A stretch of DNA of 64,000 nucleotides from Mycobacterium sp. Root135. GTDB taxonomy: Bacteria > Actinomycetota > Actinomycetes > Mycobacteriales > Mycobacteriaceae. The translations under genes and the position numbers were made by a program. The stretch spans positions 187,137-251,136 of the forward strand of contig NZ_LMEZ01000005.1 of NCBI RefSeq assembly GCF_001426545.1, written 5' to 3'. Under the pieces are notes generated by a model. It saw nothing but the letters and a program-made list of their open reading frames with translations. It was not told the DNA's origin and searched no databases. This document shows positions 25,072 through 33,345 of the stretch, piece after piece. Position 1 is the first letter of the stretch; every line of letters begins with the position of its first letter.

Positions 25072-25991
25072 AACTCGTAGTTCCAGATCGCCTCGCCGCC
25101 ATCGCGGCCGTCGTCACGGTTCTGTTGTGGGCGTCGTCATTCGTCGTCATCCGCTTCTCCGGCTCCGAATTCAGCCCAGGGACAATGGCCTTCATCCGGC
25201 TGAGCGTTGGCACCATCGTCCTGACGGCAGTGGCGGCGATCTATCGGCCACCGCTACCGCGCGGACGTGGCTTGGTGCTCGTCGTGGGCTACGGCCTCTT
25301 GTGGTTCGGCCTCTACACCGTCGTCCTGAATTGGGCCGAACAGCATCTCGACGCCGGCACGGCAGCCCTGCTGGTCAACTTCGCGCCGATCCTGGTCGCC
25401 GTGTTCGCGGGACTGTTCCTCGGGGAAGGTTTCCCCCGGCCACTGGTGGTGGGCATGGTGATCGCGTTCGGCGGGGTGGTGCTGATTGCGCTCGGCGGCT
25501 CCGGCGTCGGCGTGAACGATCGTCTCGGCGTCATGCTGGGCCTGCTGGCCGCGGCGCTCTACGCCGCAGGTGTGCTGCTGCAGAAGGTCGCGCTGCGGAC
25601 CGTCAACGCCATCGCCGCCACGTGGGTCGGATGCGCGGTCGGCATGGTGGCCACCGCGCCGTTCGCCCTACGGGCCGTCGACGAGATCGGCACCGCTCCT
25701 CCGACGGCACTGGCCGGAGTGGTCTTTCTCGGCGTCGGCCCGACGGCCATCGCCTTCCTCACCTGGGCCTACGCGCTGAACCGTACGGACGCAGGCACCA
25801 TGGCGGCCACCACGCTGGCAGTGCCGGCCATCGCGATCCTGCTGTCGTGGACGTTCCTCGGCGAAGTACCGACGATCCTCGGCTTCGTGGGCGGCGCACT
25901 GGCGCTCAGCGGTGTCGTGATCAGCCGTCGCCGAACCTCACGCACCGAATCGCGACCGACGGAACAGGCCACGGGCGTGGCGTCGGGCTAG
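25068..25991 (+). CDS. EamA-family (DMT) metabolite transporter
   Basis: Ten-helix drug/metabolite transporter of 307 residues with two EamA repeats. Repeat one includes LLWASSFVVIRFSG and FAPILVAVFAGLFLGE; repeat two includes GVGPTAIAFLTWAYAL and ILLSWTFLGEVPT. Family members export amino acids, nucleosides or drugs. I chose the GTG at 25068, which overlaps the preceding stop as GTGA; upstream sequence in this frame is Arg-rich and antisense-like. Substrate not predictable. Confidence 0.88.
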   Translation: MKLVVPDRLAAIAAVVTVLLWASSFVVIRFSGSEFSPGTMAFIRLSVGTIVLTAVAAIYRPPLPRGRGLVLVVGYGLLWFGLYTVVLNWAEQHLDAGTAALLVNFAPILVAVFAGLFLGEGFPRPLVVGMVIAFGGVVLIALGGSGVGVNDRLGVMLGLLAAALYAAGVLLQKVALRTVNAIAATWVGCAVGMVATAPFALRAVDEIGTAPPTALAGVVFLGVGPTAIAFLTWAYALNRTDAGTMAATTLAVPAIAILLSWTFLGEVPTILGFVGGALALSGVVISRRRTSRTESRPTEQATGVASG

Positions 25992-26078
25992 GCAGGCTGT
26001 GTTTCGGATTCGCGTCACCTAGATCGCGGACCGGACACGGCCCAGCCGCGGGTCCCAGGAAATTGGGGTCGACGTTGT

Positions 26079-26090
26079 TAGCGTCGCCCC
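26079..26090 (+). promoter_or_regulatory. Leaderless promoter of the DUF1906 gene
   Basis: TAGCGT (26079-26084) fits the TANNNT -10 element and is six bases from the GTG at 26091. There is no Shine-Dalgarno. The identical hexamer and spacing occur at 34835, before the DUF1905-PIN gene. Confidence 0.55.
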
Positions 26091-26900
26091 GTGCAGGACT
26101 CGCCCCACATCACCGACCTGCAGCCGTCACGCCCCGTTTCTCGGCGCGACGCGCTGCGCTATGCCGCCGCCGCGTCGGCGCTGGCCGGGTTCGGTGCCGC
26201 CGCGGCAGGTGCCGCCGCACCCGCGGCGTCGGCCGCCGCCCCCACCCTGATCGACTTCGCCATGCGCCAGGTTCCGGCTCAAGACATCCGGGCCGCGGGC
26301 CACTCCGGAGTCATCAACTACGTCTCGACGTCGCGGCCCGGCTCGTCGTTCGGGGCCAAGCCCATCACCCTGCCGTACGCCCGGCAACTGACCGCCGCTG
26401 GACTGGTCATCGTCAGCAACTACCAATACGGCAAGCCCGGCGGGACCGCACCGTCGGACTTCACCCGCGGGCAGGCCGGCGGCGTCGCCGACGCCCGCAC
26501 CGCCTGGCAACTGCACACCGCCGCAGGTGGCGGCCAGAGTGCCCCGGTCTTCTTCAGCGTCGACGACGACATCGACCGCGAAACCTGGAACAACCTGGCG
26601 CTCCCCTGGTTTCGCGGAATCAACTCGGTCATCGGCGTCCAGCGCACCGGCATCTACGCCGGCATCCGCCCCTGCCAGTGGGCCGCTGCCGACGGCGTGA
26701 TCGGGCGGTCGCGCTCGCCGGGCTACGTCTGGGCGTGGCAGACGCGGTCGTGGTCGCAGGGGCAGATCTTTCCCGCGGCCGTCCTCTACCAGCGCATCGT
26801 GAGCACGGCGTCGAACCCGGGCCCGGTGGTCGGCGGGCTCGAGGTCGACGTCAACGACGTGCTGGCCCAGGATTGCGGCCAGTGGAACATGCATCCGTAA
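26091..26900 (+). CDS. Tat-exported DUF1906 glycoside hydrolase-like protein
   Basis: Secreted protein of 269 residues. The twin-Arg motif SRRDALRY near residues 18-25 precedes an Ala-rich hydrophobic stretch and an AxA-type cleavage site near residue 50. The mature part begins TLIDFAMRQVPAQDIRAAG and contains APVFFSVDDDIDRETW and TGIYAGIRPCQW, matching DUF1906, a TIM-barrel family related to GH25-type lysozymes. The Asp-rich FSVDDD is the likely active-site strand. It may act on cell-wall glycan, but no activity is established. Convergent with the SGNH hydrolase, separated by a long hairpin. Confidence 0.85.
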   Translation: MQDSPHITDLQPSRPVSRRDALRYAAAASALAGFGAAAAGAAAPAASAAAPTLIDFAMRQVPAQDIRAAGHSGVINYVSTSRPGSSFGAKPITLPYARQLTAAGLVIVSNYQYGKPGGTAPSDFTRGQAGGVADARTAWQLHTAAGGGQSAPVFFSVDDDIDRETWNNLALPWFRGINSVIGVQRTGIYAGIRPCQWAAADGVIGRSRSPGYVWAWQTRSWSQGQIFPAAVLYQRIVSTASNPGPVVGGLEVDVNDVLAQDCGQWNMHP

Positions 26901-26938
26901 GTCGTAGGGCGACCGCTCACACCACGAACGTCCGCGCT

Positions 26939-26993
26939 GACTCTGCGTCCACGGCGCGAAAGTGCGAGTGACCCACGCCGTGGACGCAGAGTC
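26939..26993. terminator. Long perfect hairpin between convergent genes
   Basis: The 18-bp arm GACTCTGCGTCCACGGCG (26939-26956) is repeated exactly as its reverse complement at 26976-26993, with a 19-base loop. It fills the space between two convergent genes and would work as a bidirectional factor-independent terminator; there is no U tract, as is common in mycobacteria. The length and perfection also suggest a dispersed mycobacterial palindromic repeat. Confidence 0.8.
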
Positions 26994-26996
26994 GAG

Positions 26997-28196
26997 CTAG
27001 AAGGCCTCGGGCGACAGCACGCCAGTCGGCCCAAAAGCCAAGTGCGCAAAGCGCTCGCCGATCATGCGATGTGTCGTCGCGTCGGGGTGCAGATTGTCGG
27101 GAAGTGGGTGCTCTTCCGAGTCTTCCGGACCGTACAAGCTGAGACCGTCGAGGTAGTGCAGGAGGGGATCGGTCGGGGTTCGCTGGGCCACGATGGTCTC
27201 GAGTTGATCGCGGATGTGGGTCAGCGTCAGCTTGCCCAAGGGGTTCCCCGGCCGGGCTGCCTCGTCGGGATCACCCGTCGCCTGGAACTTGATCTCGCCG
27301 GCTTCGAGGGCAGAGACGTCGAATGCCGCTGGGCCCGGGGTTGTTTCGTGAATCGGGCAGTACAGCGGGCCGACGACGAGAAGTGGCACGTCGGGGTGTC
27401 CGTCGCGGATGGTGTCGAGGAAGCCGTGCACGGCAGGCGCGAAGGCTCGGTGGCGTAGGAGGTCGGTGTTCACGAGGTTGATGCCGATCTTCACGCTGAT
27501 CGCATCGGCCGTTGCGTCCCGAATCGCTCGAGCAGTGAACTGGTCGAGCATCGCGCTGCCGGCCAGGCCGAGGTTGACCGACTCGACTCCGGCCAGGGCG
27601 GCGGCGATCGCAGGCCAGGTGGTGCTAGGCCCGGCGGCATTGGAGCCCTGGCTGATCGAGCTGCCGTGGTGGATCCAGACCCGCCGCGCGTCAGGTAGTG
27701 GCGGCTGTATCGGGTGATCCGAGCGAAGACCTACAACTTCGGTTCGTTCGGAGTTCGGCAACCAAATCTCGATCTTCTTGTCACCCGCGGGCAGACCACT
27801 GAAGCGCGCGGTGCCGATGGCGCCCCGTTCGACCGTCGACTCACCCGACGAGGGGTTGATCCGCACGACGTCACCTGCACTTGTCGCTTTCTGATCTGTC
27901 AGCTGGCCGTCGACCACCACGTCGACCCTGCCGTCGGGACGCGCCGGCATCCCGGTGATGGAGACGGTGGTCCGTAGCACGTCCACCTCGACGACCGTCG
28001 CCTTCGTGCGAAGAACCAGCCGGACACCCGACGGCTGCGATTCCGCTGCGTGCAGTTGCGCGTCCGAACACTGATCCCGCGCCGACCGCGGCAACCGGTG
28101 CGGGAGCCAACCGCGCTCCGTCCGTTCGACTTCCGCGCAGCCACGAAAGAGATCCGGGTTCACGACATGGGTGATGTGGGCAACGGATCGCGACAC
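26997..28196 (-). CDS. SGNH/GDSL hydrolase with N-terminal beta domain (SsfX3-like)
   Basis: Hydrolase of 399 residues. An N-terminal beta-rich domain (about 1-175) precedes an SGNH esterase domain beginning RRVWIHHGSSISQGSNAAGP (block I Ser, residues about 176-195). Block II Gly, block III as GINLVN, and a final LPDNLHPDATTHRMIGERF with the Asp-x-x-His dyad complete the set. The architecture matches SsfX3-like acyltransferase/esterases. I start at GTG 28196 because GGAGG lies about six bases upstream; longer reading is Arg-rich and improbable. Likely deacylates a small secondary metabolite or carbohydrate; substrate unknown. Confidence 0.82.
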   Translation of the reverse strand: MSRSVAHITHVVNPDLFRGCAEVERTERGWLPHRLPRSARDQCSDAQLHAAESQPSGVRLVLRTKATVVEVDVLRTTVSITGMPARPDGRVDVVVDGQLTDQKATSAGDVVRINPSSGESTVERGAIGTARFSGLPAGDKKIEIWLPNSERTEVVGLRSDHPIQPPLPDARRVWIHHGSSISQGSNAAGPSTTWPAIAAALAGVESVNLGLAGSAMLDQFTARAIRDATADAISVKIGINLVNTDLLRHRAFAPAVHGFLDTIRDGHPDVPLLVVGPLYCPIHETTPGPAAFDVSALEAGEIKFQATGDPDEAARPGNPLGKLTLTHIRDQLETIVAQRTPTDPLLHYLDGLSLYGPEDSEEHPLPDNLHPDATTHRMIGERFAHLAFGPTGVLSPEAF

Positions 28197-28392
28197 TACG
28201 CCTCCTTCATCGTGCCGTTGTCGCCCGCGCACAGCGCGGTCGAGAACAACAGTGAACCATCGGCGGGCCTCTCGCGACGTTCGTCGGTCACGACGACGAG
28301 CCTTCCACGTCCCGGGCGTTGATGGACATCGCCGTGCCCGGTGAGGTCGACGTACCGGGAACATCGATCAACCGGCCCGCGTTGGTGGCTGA

Positions 28393-29416
28393 GTGAAGGC
28401 AATGACCTACACCCAGACCGGCGATTCCTCCGTGCTCGCACTTCGGGACCGCCCACCCGCGGAGCCTGGAACAAGGGAAGTGCTTGTGCAGGTGGTGATT
28501 TCGGGCGTGAACCCCACCGACTGGAAGCGCAGGGCGGGCGCTTCCGGTCAGGTGCTCGACTTCTCCGAGGTCGTGCCAAACCAGGACGGCGCCGGTGTCG
28601 TAAAGGCGGTAGGACCCGGTGTGCACGACCTTGCCGTGGGCGACCGGGTGTGGATGTACCTGGCTCAGGCGGGTCGCCCGACCGGGACTGCACAGGAGTA
28701 CGTCGCGCTTCCGGCATCGCGAGTGGTGCCGCTGCCCGACGGTGCGAGCTTCGAGGTGGGCGCGAGCCTGGGGGTGCCCGCGATGACCGCCCACCGCGCG
28801 CTGACCGTGTCCGAGGACTGGCCCGACCGGCTGTATCCGGGCGCGTTGACGGGAGCGACGGTCCTCGTCGCCGGGGGTGCGGGAGCGGTCGGGCACGCCG
28901 CCATTCAGCTCGCACGTTGGGCGGGGGCAACGGTGATCACCACGGTCAGCGGGCCGGGCGAAGGCTGCCTTGGCGACGGCCGCGGGCGCACACCACGTCG
29001 TCAACTACAAGACCGATGACGCGGCCGCGGCCATTAGGGCCATCGTCCCGGGCGGCGTCGACATGGTGGTGGAAGTGGCGCCGGCCCAGAACGCGGCGTT
29101 GAATGCCGCCGTGGACTCTCCGCGCGCCTCGATTGCGGTGTATGCCAACGACGGTGGTGACGAGGTGCGTCTCGACCTCATCCCGCAGATGATGGTCAAC
29201 GCGCGGTACCAGTTCGTCTTGCTCTACACCGTCGGCGAACAGGCGTTGGCCAACGGTCGGGACGACGTGTCGGCGGCCGCGGGGGACGGGGCACTCGCCG
29301 TTGGCGAGTCCGCAGGTCTGCCGCTGCATCGATTCCCACTCGCCAAAACCGCCGCCGCCCACGACGCGGTCGAGGGCGGGGCGGTGGGCAAGGTTCTCGT
29401 CGACGTGCGGGGCTGA
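28393..29416 (+). pseudogene. Zinc-free quinone oxidoreductase (MDR family), frameshifted
   Basis: NADPH:quinone reductase-like gene split by a one-base frameshift. The first part (from GTG 28393) reads MKAMTYTQTGDSSVLALRDR through the Rossmann motif VAGGAGAVGHAAIQLARW and TVSGPG, then derails. The second frame resumes with AALATAAGAHHVVNYK and continues to a normal end at 29416. The sequence gggccgggcg at 28951-28960 contains one extra G relative to the frame expected for TVSGPAKAALATA. Repaired, the protein would have about 340 residues. Recent mutation, sequencing error in a G-run, and programmed slippage are all possible; the first two are more likely. Confidence 0.85.
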
Positions 29417-29422
29417 GCCGGC

Positions 29423-30025
29423 TCAGGGTGCCACGGGCGGCGGCTGCGGCAGGGGATGCGCGCCGTCGGGCCGTAGCCCGTCGAAGATGATCGCAAGATA
29501 TCGCTGCCACAGCAGAGGTGCTGGGGCGGTGAGGTTTTCGACGATGTGAATGGGTGCGCACATCATCAGGAAGACGTCAGCCTCGGTGATGTCGGCCCGA
29601 ATGGCGCCCGACGTGCGCGCTCGGTCGACCAACGTTTCCAGGTTCGTGTGCAGGGCGTCACGAACCTCGGTCACCCTGGGGTCGCCGTCGCTGGCTGACT
29701 GTAGGAACGTCAGATCGTGCCGTTGGCGTTGGTCGGCGGCGATCGTGAGGAACTCCAACAGGGCCGCGCCCGCGTCGGGCAAGTCGGCGAGCCGCCGGGC
29801 GGCCTCCGCGAGCACGGCGATGTGCCCGCTCACGATGGACGCGATCAGGTCCTCCTTCGTCGGGAAGTGCCGGAACACCGTGCCCTTGGCCACCCCCGCC
29901 CGACGGGCGATGTCGGCCACCGAGGCTGACGGACCGCGCTCGGCGAACTCGTCCTCCGCGGCAGCCAGCAACGAGGCACGGTTGCGGGCGGCGTCGGCGC
30001 GGATTGGCCGGTCGGTGGTCGTCAC
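29423..30025 (-). CDS. TetR-family regulator
   Basis: TetR repressor of 200 residues. The helix-turn-helix covers about residues 15-60 (LLAAAEDEFAERGPSASVAD, ARRAGVAKGTVFRHFPTKE), and the rest is a ligand domain of the SbtR-like C-terminal type (LTFLQSASDGDPRVTEVRDA). Pro-rich tail. It is divergent from the SDR gene at 30134, and two TGACCG/CGGTCA palindromes lie between the two starts, so autorepression and control of the SDR gene are likely. The frameshifted quinone reductase ends 6 bp from its stop, on the other strand. Confidence 0.9.
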   Translation of the reverse strand: MTTTDRPIRADAARNRASLLAAAEDEFAERGPSASVADIARRAGVAKGTVFRHFPTKEDLIASIVSGHIAVLAEAARRLADLPDAGAALLEFLTIAADQRQRHDLTFLQSASDGDPRVTEVRDALHTNLETLVDRARTSGAIRADITEADVFLMMCAPIHIVENLTAPAPLLWQRYLAIIFDGLRPDGAHPLPQPPPVAP

Positions 30026-30043
30026 TCACCCAGGCTACCAAGT

Positions 30044-30057
30044 TGACCGCTCGGTCA
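30044..30057. promoter_or_regulatory. TetR operator, site 1
   Basis: TGACCGCTCGGTCA is an inverted repeat with perfect 6-bp arms around CT. It lies 18 bp upstream of the TetR start and shares its arms with the second site at 30084-30099, so the same regulator probably binds both. Confidence 0.8.
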
Positions 30058-30080
30058 TCTTGTGTCAGCCCGGAGAGAGG

Positions 30081-30102
30081 AACATGACCGCACGGTCATG
30101 TT
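30081..30102. promoter_or_regulatory. TetR operator, site 2
   Basis: Ten-base arms AACATGACCG and CGGTCATGTT flank a central CA, a 22-bp near-perfect palindrome. It lies 31 bp before the SDR start. The centre-to-centre distance to site 1 is about 41 bp (four helical turns), allowing cooperative binding on one DNA face. Confidence 0.85.
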
Positions 30103-30133
30103 CGTCGCGATCCACGAAAGGTGTTGACGAACA

Positions 30134-30847
30134 ATGAAACTTGACGGTGCCACGGCTCTGGTGACGGGTGCGAACCGGGGAATTGGTCATCAGTTCGCCG
30201 TGGAGCTTCTGCGACGCGGGGCCAAGGTCTACGCCACCGCGCGGCGGCCCGAGTTGATCGACGTCCCCGGCGCGGAGGTAGTCGGTCTCGACATCACCGA
30301 CCAGTCGTCGGTCGACGCCGTCGCCGCATTGGCCGGCGACGTCGACGTTCTGATCAACAACGCGGCCGACACCGCGGGCGGAAACCTGGTCACCGGAGAC
30401 CTGGCGTCCATCCGCTCGACGATGGATTCGAACTACTACGGCACCCTCGCGATGATCCGTGCGTTCGCACCGATCCTGGCCCGGAACGGCGGCGGGGCCA
30501 TCCTCAACGTGCTGTCGGCGGCGGCGTGGAACTCGGTCGACGGAAACACCGCGTACGCGGCGGCGAAGTCGGCACAGTGGGGCCTGACCAATGGCGTGCG
30601 AATCGAGCTGGCCCACCAGGGAACTCAGGTGGTTGCGCTCGTCCCCGGCCTGATCGGCACCCAGACGCTCTACGACTTCGCCGAACGCCACGGCATCGAA
30701 TTTGCGGACGGCGCCGTGATGGACCCCGCCGATCTCGTCCGATTGGCGCTCGACGGCCTCGAAGCCGATGAGATCGAGATCCTCGACCCCATTGCCACTG
30801 AGGCGAAGGCGAGTATCGCCGGACCTCCCCGCGCCTTTGCGTTGTAG
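30134..30847 (+). CDS. SDR-family oxidoreductase under TetR control
   Basis: Short-chain dehydrogenase of 237 residues. TGANRGIG binds NAD(P); NNAAD, the catalytic Ser in VLSAAAW and YAAAK follow. The type resembles mycobacterial SDRs of quinone or carbonyl detoxification found next to TetR genes. The first codons MKLDGATALVTGANRG are standard for the family. Expression is likely kept low by the divergent TetR through two operators. Substrate unknown. Confidence 0.92.
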   Translation: MKLDGATALVTGANRGIGHQFAVELLRRGAKVYATARRPELIDVPGAEVVGLDITDQSSVDAVAALAGDVDVLINNAADTAGGNLVTGDLASIRSTMDSNYYGTLAMIRAFAPILARNGGGAILNVLSAAAWNSVDGNTAYAAAKSAQWGLTNGVRIELAHQGTQVVALVPGLIGTQTLYDFAERHGIEFADGAVMDPADLVRLALDGLEADEIEILDPIATEAKASIAGPPRAFAL

Positions 30848-30895
30848 AGCGAGTCGCCGCTCCGGCCCGGCCCGATCCAACCCGATCTCAGGTAG

Positions 30896-31846
30896 TCAGC
30901 TTGCCGACGCCTCGTCGAGCTCGGCGACGTCGGCCTCGGTGAGGTTGACGTCTGCGCTAGCCAGCAGTGCAGGCAACTGCCCTGGAATGCGGGCGCTGGC
31001 GATGACCGAGGTGACGGTCGGTTTCGTGAGCAGCCATGCCAGGGCCACGGTGGCCGGCTGCGCGCCGGTGCGCGCCGCCACCGCGTCCAGGGCGGTCAGG
31101 ATGCGCTCGCCTCGGTCGCCGAGATAGTCCTGCACGTCCTCGGCACGCTGGCTTCCGTTGCCCGAGCGGTCAATCCGGTACTTCCCGGTGAGGAACCCGC
31201 TCGCCAACGAGAAGTAGGTGAACACCGAGAGCCCGTGCCGCTCGGCGACGCCGGCCAGGTTCGTCTCGTAGTCGCGGACCACCAGGTTGTACTCGGGCTG
31301 AAATGCGACGAAGGGAGCTAGGTTGAGCGACTTCTGGATGCCCACTGCCTCGTCAAGCCGCTCTGCGGAGTAGTTCGACGCACCGAGGTTGCGCACGAGG
31401 CCCTCCCGGACGAGCGCGTCGAACGCCTCGAGCGCGTCGACGAGCGGGGTGTCCTGGTCATCTTCGTGTGCGTAGTAGAGATCGATTGCATCGACGCCGA
31501 GGCGCTTCAGGGATCCGGTGACCGCGTCCCTGATGTTATCCGGGTGCAGCCCCTGGTGGCCTTGACGCTGACCGACCTTGGTCGCGATCATCAGGCCTTC
31601 CGGCCGTCCCCGTGATGCCAGCCATTCGCCGATGATCGTCTCGGACTCGCCTCCGACGTGGCCGTCCTCCCAGTCGGAGTAGGAGTCCGACGTGTCAATC
31701 AGGTTGCCTCCGGAGGCGACGTAGGCGTCGATCACGGCGAAGCTCTCGTCACGATCCGCGGTCCACCCGAATACGTTGCCGCCCAAACATAGCGGTGATG
31801 CGCCCAGCACGTTGTCCCCTTGTCCTGCATTGAAGTTCAAATCCAC
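30896..31846 (-). CDS. Aldo/keto reductase
   Basis: NADPH-dependent aldo-keto reductase of 316 residues ((beta/alpha)8 barrel). LCLGGNVFGWTADRDESF, NLIDTSDSYSDWEDG (catalytic Asp/Tyr), TKVGQ (Lys) and DLYYAHEDD (His) are in order, and VTSVIASARIPGQL is the cofactor-phosphate region. I use the GTG at 31846. The first ten residues (MDLNFNAGQG) are unlike the usual LG..L..SPLCLG start, so the N-terminus may be altered. It follows the tartrate/malate dehydrogenase gene by 49 bp on the same strand, so the two are probably one operon. Confidence 0.87.
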   Translation of the reverse strand: MDLNFNAGQGDNVLGASPLCLGGNVFGWTADRDESFAVIDAYVASGGNLIDTSDSYSDWEDGHVGGESETIIGEWLASRGRPEGLMIATKVGQRQGHQGLHPDNIRDAVTGSLKRLGVDAIDLYYAHEDDQDTPLVDALEAFDALVREGLVRNLGASNYSAERLDEAVGIQKSLNLAPFVAFQPEYNLVVRDYETNLAGVAERHGLSVFTYFSLASGFLTGKYRIDRSGNGSQRAEDVQDYLGDRGERILTALDAVAARTGAQPATVALAWLLTKPTVTSVIASARIPGQLPALLASADVNLTEADVAELDEASAS

Positions 31847-31895
31847 CTGCGGATTGGCGCAGCCTAATGACGCGTGTGGGACTTGACAACGATGT

Positions 31896-32975
31896 TCACG
31901 ATGCCTCCAGCGCGTCGACGACCGCCGCGCCGAGGACAGAAGTGGTGGCGGTGCCACCCATGTCCGGGGTGAGAGTGTCGCCGCCACGGGCCAGCACCGC
32001 TTCGATCGCGGCAAGCACCGCGGCTGCCGCTTCGGGTTCGCCGAGGTGCTCGAGCATCATTGACGCACACCAGATCTGGCCGACAGGGTTGGCGATGCCC
32101 TTGCCGGCGATGTCGGGGGCGGACCCGTGCACGGGTTCGAACAGGCTGGGAAACAAGCGTTCTGGGTTGATGTTGGCACTGGGGGCGATGCCGATGGTCC
32201 CAGTGCACGCTGGTCCGAGGTCGGACAGTATGTCGCCGAACAGGTTTGAGGCGACGACGACGTCGAACCAGTCGGGGTGCATGACGAAGTTAGCCGTGAG
32301 GATGTCGATGTGGTACTTGTCGACGTCGACGCCCGGGTAGTTGGCGGCCATTGCCAGTACGCGTTCGTCCCAGTACGGCATGGAGATGGAGATGCCGTTG
32401 CTCTTGGTCGCCGAGGTGAGGTGCTTCTTGGGTCGAGTCGCGGCGAGGTCGAAGGCGAACTTGAGGATTCGGTCGACGCCGGTGCGGGTCATGATCGTTT
32501 CCTGCATGACGATCTCGCGGTCGGTGCCCTCGAACATCTTCCCACCGACGCTGGAGTACTCGCCTTCGGTGTTCTCCCGCACGACGTAGAAGTCGACGTC
32601 TCCAGGTTCGCGGCCGGCCAGCGGGCTCCGCACTCCCGGCATCAACCGCACCGGTCGAAGGTTGACGTACTGGTCGAAGGCGCGGCGAAACTGCAGCAGG
32701 CTGCCCCACAGGGAGACGTGGTCGGGCACCACCTCTGGCCAGCCGACGGCGCCGAAGTAGATGGCGTCGAATCCCTTGAGTTCATCGAACCAGTTGTCGG
32801 GCAACATCTTTCCGTACTTGAGGTAGTAGTCCGCGCTGGAGTGGTCGAAGTGCTCGAAGTCGACCTTGAAGTCGAACAATGCAGCGGCCGCGTCGAGGAC
32901 GCGCAAACCTTCGGGTACGACTTCGGTGCCGATGCCGTCGCCGGGGATGACGGCGATGCGGTGGGTGTTGGTCAT
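31896..32975 (-). CDS. Tartrate/D-malate dehydrogenase (isopropylmalate DH family)
   Basis: NAD- and Mn-dependent beta-decarboxylating dehydrogenase of 359 residues. The start MTNTHRIAVIPGDGIGTEV, the VNLRPVRLMPG segment, YVVRENTEGEYSSVGG, and the metal-binding ASNLFGDILSDLG are typical of TtuC/DmlA rather than LeuB; the ENTEGEYS loop points to tartrate or D-malate as substrate. VHGSAPDIAGKGIANPVGQI is the NAD site. Upstream lies a decayed TetR fragment in the opposite orientation that may be the lost regulator of this operon. Confidence 0.9.
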   Translation of the reverse strand: MTNTHRIAVIPGDGIGTEVVPEGLRVLDAAAALFDFKVDFEHFDHSSADYYLKYGKMLPDNWFDELKGFDAIYFGAVGWPEVVPDHVSLWGSLLQFRRAFDQYVNLRPVRLMPGVRSPLAGREPGDVDFYVVRENTEGEYSSVGGKMFEGTDREIVMQETIMTRTGVDRILKFAFDLAATRPKKHLTSATKSNGISISMPYWDERVLAMAANYPGVDVDKYHIDILTANFVMHPDWFDVVVASNLFGDILSDLGPACTGTIGIAPSANINPERLFPSLFEPVHGSAPDIAGKGIANPVGQIWCASMMLEHLGEPEAAAAVLAAIEAVLARGGDTLTPDMGGTATTSVLGAAVVDALEAS

Positions 32976-33345
32976 GACGAATAGTTTCCCTTCAGTCACG
33001 CGGTGCCGACGCCGCGGGGATGGCAGCGTCCACGAGGGTGGTATCTCGTCACCCAGTCTGCACTCCGCCTTCGGCAGCAAGCGTGACCTCTACAACGAGG
33101 CCGCCAAACTCCACGCACAATGGCCCGGTACACCGCTCACGCTGGCCGTACCTGATCAAAGCCTTCGGCGCACACTGATTTCGCGCGCAGTGGGTCAGAG
33201 GCTCGGTTCTCGACTGTGTGGGCTTTCGTTGAGAAATGCGCAATCGGCCGACGGAAGTCCACACAGTCGGCAATCCGCATCCTCGCCGCGCCGTTGACGA
33301 GAACTCCGTGCGCGAATTCGCTATCCTGCGCGGGGAGGGATCGCC
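32976..33345. other. Intergenic region of 370 bp with a TetR remnant
   Basis: No intact gene fits this space. On the plus strand, about 33010-33170 encodes a recognisable piece of a TetR DNA-binding domain (GGISSPSLHSAFGSKRDLY, then NEAAKLHAQWPGTPLTL), without start, helix 1 or ligand domain. The rest (33171-33345) has no evident gene; a TATCCT at 33322-33327 and GGGAGGG near 33333 probably serve the gene at 33346. Confidence 0.7.
33010..33170 (+). pseudogene. TetR-family fragment
   Basis: The translation GISSPSLHSAFGSKRDLY matches the recognition helix and following helix of TetR proteins that open with a PSLYxAFGxKxxLY pattern. Nothing before it or after about 33170 continues the family. 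It lies divergent to the tartrate/malate dehydrogenase operon, the usual position of a local repressor, so it is probably the relic of that regulator. Confidence 0.65.
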
